A DNA stretch of 16,994 nt from assembly GCA_937881155.1 (NCBI GenBank), contig CALGFI010000116.1, positions 1 to 16,994 on the forward strand, read 5' to 3'. Each line of letters starts with the position of its first letter. The stretch's first letter is position 1. Shown here piece by piece: positions 14,390-16,994 of this stretch. The position numbers and the translations under genes are program-made. Source of the stretch: an uncultured bacterium (GTDB taxonomy: Bacteria > Actinomycetota > UBA4738 > HRBIN12). The notes below the pieces were generated by a model. That model searched no databases. It was not told the DNA's origin and saw only the letters and a list, made by a program, of their open reading frames with translations.

Positions 14390-15832
14390 GTGGCGGGAAG
14401 CTTGCGTTTGATGCGCTGTCTGAGCGTTCGCACTCGCCGCGGCGGTATCGTCCGGCCGCTACTCGTCGCTGCCGTATCTGCCGGAGTTGCGACCTCGCTG
14501 GCGGCGGTCCCCGGCGGCATTTCGACGGCGAGCGCCGCCCTGGTCTACGTGCTCGCAGTTACCGGCGCGACGGCGTTCGCGGGGCTCCGCGCGGGGCTCG
14601 CCACGTCGATCCTCTCCTTCCTCCCGCTCAACTTCTTTTTCACGGAGCCGACCGGCACGTTCAGCGTGGCGAAGACCGAGGATCTCGTCGCGCTCGCCGC
14701 GTTCCTGATCGTTTCGGTGATCGTGGGCACGCTGCTCTCAGCGGCGGTCGCGCAGCGCGCGCGCGCGGAACGGCGCGAGCGCGAGGCCGTGTTGATGCAG
14801 CGTCTCGGCGCGCGCCTGTTGTCGGGGGAACCGCCGCAGGACGTGTTGGCGAGCTTCGCGCGGGCCGTGACCGACCTGTTCGGGATCGTCCGGTGCGAGA
14901 TCCGAACGGATGTCACGGACGAGCCGGTGGTGTCTGAACGCCCGACCGCCGCCGCCGGCGTCCCGGAGGTCATGCCGATGGAGGCCGCCGGCCGCAAGGT
15001 CGGCGAGATCGTGTTGGTCCATGATGCCGAAGCGGATGGGCTCTCCGACGACGAGCGCAACGTCGTGCGCACGTTCGCCAGCCAGATGGCCCTCGCGCTC
15101 GAGGGCATGCGACTCGCGTCCGAGGCGTCGAAGGCGCGACTGGATGCGGAGACGAACAGCCTGCGCGCCGCGCTGTTCTCATCGGTGACACACGACCTCC
15201 GGACGCCGCTCGCGTCGATCACTGCGTCGGTCACGAGCCTGCTCGACGAGGGCGCGAGGTTCACGACGGGCGACCGGCGCGAGCTCCTCGAGACGATCCG
15301 CCACGAGGCCGAGCGGCTCAACCGGCTCGTCGGCAACCTCCTCGATCTGTCGCGCATCCGCGCCGGCGCCGTCACGCCCAACGCAACCCTCGGCGAGATC
15401 GACGACGTCATCGAAGGAGTGGTCGGACGCCTTCAGGCTGTCCTTGCCAGCCACCGGATCCGCCTCATGCTCCGGGGCGACCTTCCCGAGATCTCGATGG
15501 ACGTTGTCCAGATCGACCAGGTGCTGACGAACCTCATCGAGAACGCCGTCAAATTCAGTCCGGCGGGAAGCGCGGTGACGATCTCCACCGCGAGATGGCA
15601 CGACACCGCCGAGGTGCGCGTCGTGGACCACGGGCCCGGCATCCCCAGCGAGGAGCGCGAGCGCGTCTTCGAAGCGTTCGTGCGAGGAGAGCAGGGCTCG
15701 GCGACCGGCTCCGGACTCGGCTTGTCGATCTCGCGCGCGATCGTCGAATCGCACGGCGGACGGATCTGGATCGAGGGGACGCCCGGCGGCGGAACGACGG
15801 TCGTCTTCCGGCTTCCAGTCGCGGGAAGATGA
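14390..15832 (+). CDS. KdpD-like sensor histidine kinase with DUF4118, lacking the KdpD N-terminal domain
   Basis: A 480-residue membrane kinase. Residues 20-122 form the DUF4118 module of KdpD with short paired membrane segments and the diagnostic PLNFFFTEPTGTF (79-91). A GAF-like linker (about 130-240) follows, then HisKA with the phosphorylated H268 (FSSVTHDLRTPLASI), then HATPase_c with N385 (NLIENAVKFSP), G1 DHGPGIP (413-419) and G2 GSGLGLS (440-446). E. coli KdpD is nearly 900 residues; the missing part is its cytoplasmic N-terminal sensor/USP region. The protein should respond to K+ or turgor stress and phosphorylate the next gene's product, with which it shares an ATGA overlap. The start is GTG 14390; an ATG at 14411, seven codons in, has a GGGAAG upstream and is a fair alternative. 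No kdpFABC genes are nearby. Confidence 0.92.
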   Translation: MAGSLRLMRCLSVRTRRGGIVRPLLVAAVSAGVATSLAAVPGGISTASAALVYVLAVTGATAFAGLRAGLATSILSFLPLNFFFTEPTGTFSVAKTEDLVALAAFLIVSVIVGTLLSAAVAQRARAERREREAVLMQRLGARLLSGEPPQDVLASFARAVTDLFGIVRCEIRTDVTDEPVVSERPTAAAGVPEVMPMEAAGRKVGEIVLVHDAEADGLSDDERNVVRTFASQMALALEGMRLASEASKARLDAETNSLRAALFSSVTHDLRTPLASITASVTSLLDEGARFTTGDRRELLETIRHEAERLNRLVGNLLDLSRIRAGAVTPNATLGEIDDVIEGVVGRLQAVLASHRIRLMLRGDLPEISMDVVQIDQVLTNLIENAVKFSPAGSAVTISTARWHDTAEVRVVDHGPGIPSEERERVFEAFVRGEQGSATGSGLGLSISRAIVESHGGRIWIEGTPGGGTTVVFRLPVAGR

Positions 15833-16524
15833 CGCTGAATGTGCTTGCCGTCGACGACGACGAGCAGATCCTCCGCGCGCTCCGGACCAGCCTCAAGGGG
15901 CGCGGCTACGACGTGCGCACGGCGTCGAACGGCGAAACCGCACTGGATATCCTTCGCGACGAGAAGGTGGATGTCGTTCTGCTCGATCTCGGGCTGCCTG
16001 GTATCGACGGACACGAGGTCATCCGGCAAGCCCGCGCGTGGCGAGACGTCCCGATCATCGTGCTCACGGTTCGAGACAGCCAGGAGCACAAGGTGGCCGC
16101 GCTCGACGCAGGCGCCGACGACTACGTCACCAAGCCGTTCGCGATCGAGGAGCTCCTGGCGCGGATACGCGCGGTTGGGAGGAGAGCAAGCGGGGAAACG
16201 CCGAGGGCGGTCCTCAGCTTCGGTGAGCTCGAGATCGACCTCGCCCGCGAAGCGGTGAAGCTCCGCGGTGAGCTACTCCATCTCACGCCGACGGAATACC
16301 GCCTGCTCGAGGCGATGGCAACGCATCCAGGCAAGCTGCTGACGCACTCGTGGCTGCTGCAACAGGTATGGGGGCCGCGGTACGCCGACGAATCGCACTA
16401 CGTGCGCGTGTACGTCCGTCAGTTGCGACGAAAGCTCGGCGACGACCCGGCGACGCCGCGGTACATCGTCACGGAGTCAGGACTGGGCTACCGGTGGAAG
16501 CCGGAGCCGGAAGACCCGGCATGA
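15829..16524 (+). CDS. KdpE-like OmpR-family response regulator
   Basis: A 231-residue two-domain regulator. The receiver (1-118) has D9-D11 (AVDDD), phosphoacceptor D53 (LLDLGLPG), T80 and K102 (YVTKPF). The winged-helix DNA-binding domain (about 127-226) has HLTPTEYRLLEAMATHPGKL, LLQQVWGPRYADESHYVRVY and the wing YIVTESGLGYRW, close to KdpE. The ATG lies in an ATGA overlap with the kinase stop, so the two are coupled. This start gives the normal KdpE length; the longer open frame from 15595 is shadow sequence inside the kinase gene. The regulator probably controls the divergent permease operon, its own operon or trkA, as no kdp operon lies here. A 16-codon ORF begins at the overlapping ATGA at its stop. 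Confidence 0.94.
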   Translation: MTLNVLAVDDDEQILRALRTSLKGRGYDVRTASNGETALDILRDEKVDVVLLDLGLPGIDGHEVIRQARAWRDVPIIVLTVRDSQEHKVAALDAGADDYVTKPFAIEELLARIRAVGRRASGETPRAVLSFGELEIDLAREAVKLRGELLHLTPTEYRLLEAMATHPGKLLTHSWLLQQVWGPRYADESHYVRVYVRQLRRKLGDDPATPRYIVTESGLGYRWKPEPEDPA

Positions 16525-16571
16525 GGACGTCGCGGCGTCAGACCGCGTGGGCGCCGGGCAGTCGGAGTTAG
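16521..16571 (+). other. 16-codon ORF between the regulator and trkA
   Basis: An ATG overlapping the regulator's TGA opens a frame encoding MRTSRRQTAWAPGSRS, ending in TAG at 16569-16571, twelve bases before the trkA start. It could be a coupled leader ORF, but it is short enough to arise by chance in GC-rich DNA. Confidence 0.2.
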
Positions 16572-16574
16572 GCT
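16569..16574 (+). promoter_or_regulatory. Candidate -10 element (TAGGCT) for trkA
   Basis: TAGGCT fits TANNNT and ends eight bases before the GTG start, so a transcript from it would be leaderless. There is no usable ribosome-binding site: the nearest GGAG is about 15 bases away. No clear -35 hexamer is present. Confidence 0.35.
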
Positions 16575-16582
16575 ACCGAGCC

Positions 16583-16994
16583 GTGAACGTGATCATCATG
16601 GGGTGCGGCCGCGTCGGGATCCTGCTGACACAGGAGCTAGCGAAGGCCGGCCACGGCGTGACGGTCATCGACAAGAACCCTCATGCGTTCGACCGACTGC
16701 CGCCGGGGTTCGACGCGCGGACGGTCGTCGGGGTCGGGTTCGACCGCGAGGTGCTCGAGGAGGCGGGGATCAAGGAGGCGGACGCGTTCCTCGCCGTGTC
16801 GAGCGGTGACAACTCGAACATCGTCTCCGCCCGCGTTGCGCGCGAGTACTACCACGTGCCTCGGGTCATCGCGCGGATCTACGACCCGCTTCGCGCCGAC
16901 ATCTACGAGCGGCTGAACATCCCCACGGTCTCGACAACCCGCTGGGGCGTGAAGCAGATCATGTTGATGCTCAGCCACGAACGCACCGAGATCA
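16583..16994 (+). CDS. trkA: TrkA/CeoB-like potassium uptake regulatory protein (partial, 3' end off window)
   Basis: The first 137 residues of a TrkA-N (RCK) protein, a cytosolic NAD(H)-binding subunit that gates Trk/Ktr-type K+ channels or related transporters. The Rossmann fold starts at once with NVIIMGCGRVG (G7, G9, G12), the ribose-binding acid is in VTVIDKNPHAF, and VVGVGFDREVLEEAGI and LAVSSGDNSNIVSARVAREY follow the family pattern. YDPLRADIYERLNIPTVSTT ends the domain. The frame stays open to the window end. In Mycobacterium the homologous ceoB-ceoC pair lies next to an APC-type membrane protein gene, as I recall, which matches the permeases here and suggests that this protein regulates them. 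GTG 16583 is chosen because an upstream TAG in the same region and the canonical fold start leave little alternative. Confidence 0.93.
   Translation, partial: MNVIIMGCGRVGILLTQELAKAGHGVTVIDKNPHAFDRLPPGFDARTVVGVGFDREVLEEAGIKEADAFLAVSSGDNSNIVSARVAREYYHVPRVIARIYDPLRADIYERLNIPTVSTTRWGVKQIMLMLSHERTEI

Noticed and set aside
1..16994. CRISPR array, IS element, tRNA or rRNA genes
   Set aside because: No regularly spaced repeats, transposase motifs, terminal inverted repeats or RNA gene signatures were seen on either strand.

Overview
The window is GC-rich with very strong G/C third-position bias. It uses GTG and TTG starts often and packs genes tightly. Gene content (topA with several zinc ribbons and a basic tail, then tmk and holB; a KimA-like permease beside a TrkA/CeoB-like protein) suggests an actinobacterium, probably an uncultured or deep-branching one. 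That placement is an inference from gene content and composition. I see no rRNA, tRNA, CRISPR array, IS element or phage gene.

Region 1 (1-825): the 3' end of a NarL/DegS-type sensor kinase on the plus strand, a decayed fragment of a second kinase tail, and a convergent stand-alone receiver protein. Region 2 (925-6615, minus strand): a housekeeping DNA replication cluster, topA, then an MFS transporter fused to thymidylate kinase, then holB. Region 3 (6818-9362): dedA-family membrane protein (plus), GNAT acetyltransferase (minus), an uncharacterised cysteine-rich protein (plus) and an HD-domain hydrolase (minus). Neighbouring genes in this part face each other with gaps of 10 and 3 bases.

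Region 4 (8817-16994) reads as a potassium homeostasis island. On the minus strand a small membrane protein abuts a KimA-like K+ permease. This is followed by a hairpin, a second KimA-like permease, and the HD hydrolase coupled to it by a TGATG overlap. Divergently, on the plus strand, are a KdpD-like histidine kinase that keeps the DUF4118 membrane module but lacks the KdpD N-terminal domain, a KdpE-like regulator (ATGA overlap), and the start of a TrkA-N potassium-transport regulatory protein. Both permeases end in two tandem USP-like repeats where Bacillus KimA has one. One paralogue lacks an aspartate that is a potassium ligand in KimA. The 114-base divergent gap (14276-14389) carries inverted and direct repeats and is the likely control point. 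No kdpFABC genes lie in the window, so the two-component system may act on the permeases; that is inference.

Most worth a second look: the KimA pair with doubled cytoplasmic domains and coupled HD hydrolase, the Asp-to-Ser change in one permease, the MFS-TMK fusion, the relic kinase tail, and start sites with unusual ribosome-binding geometry or possibly leaderless translation.
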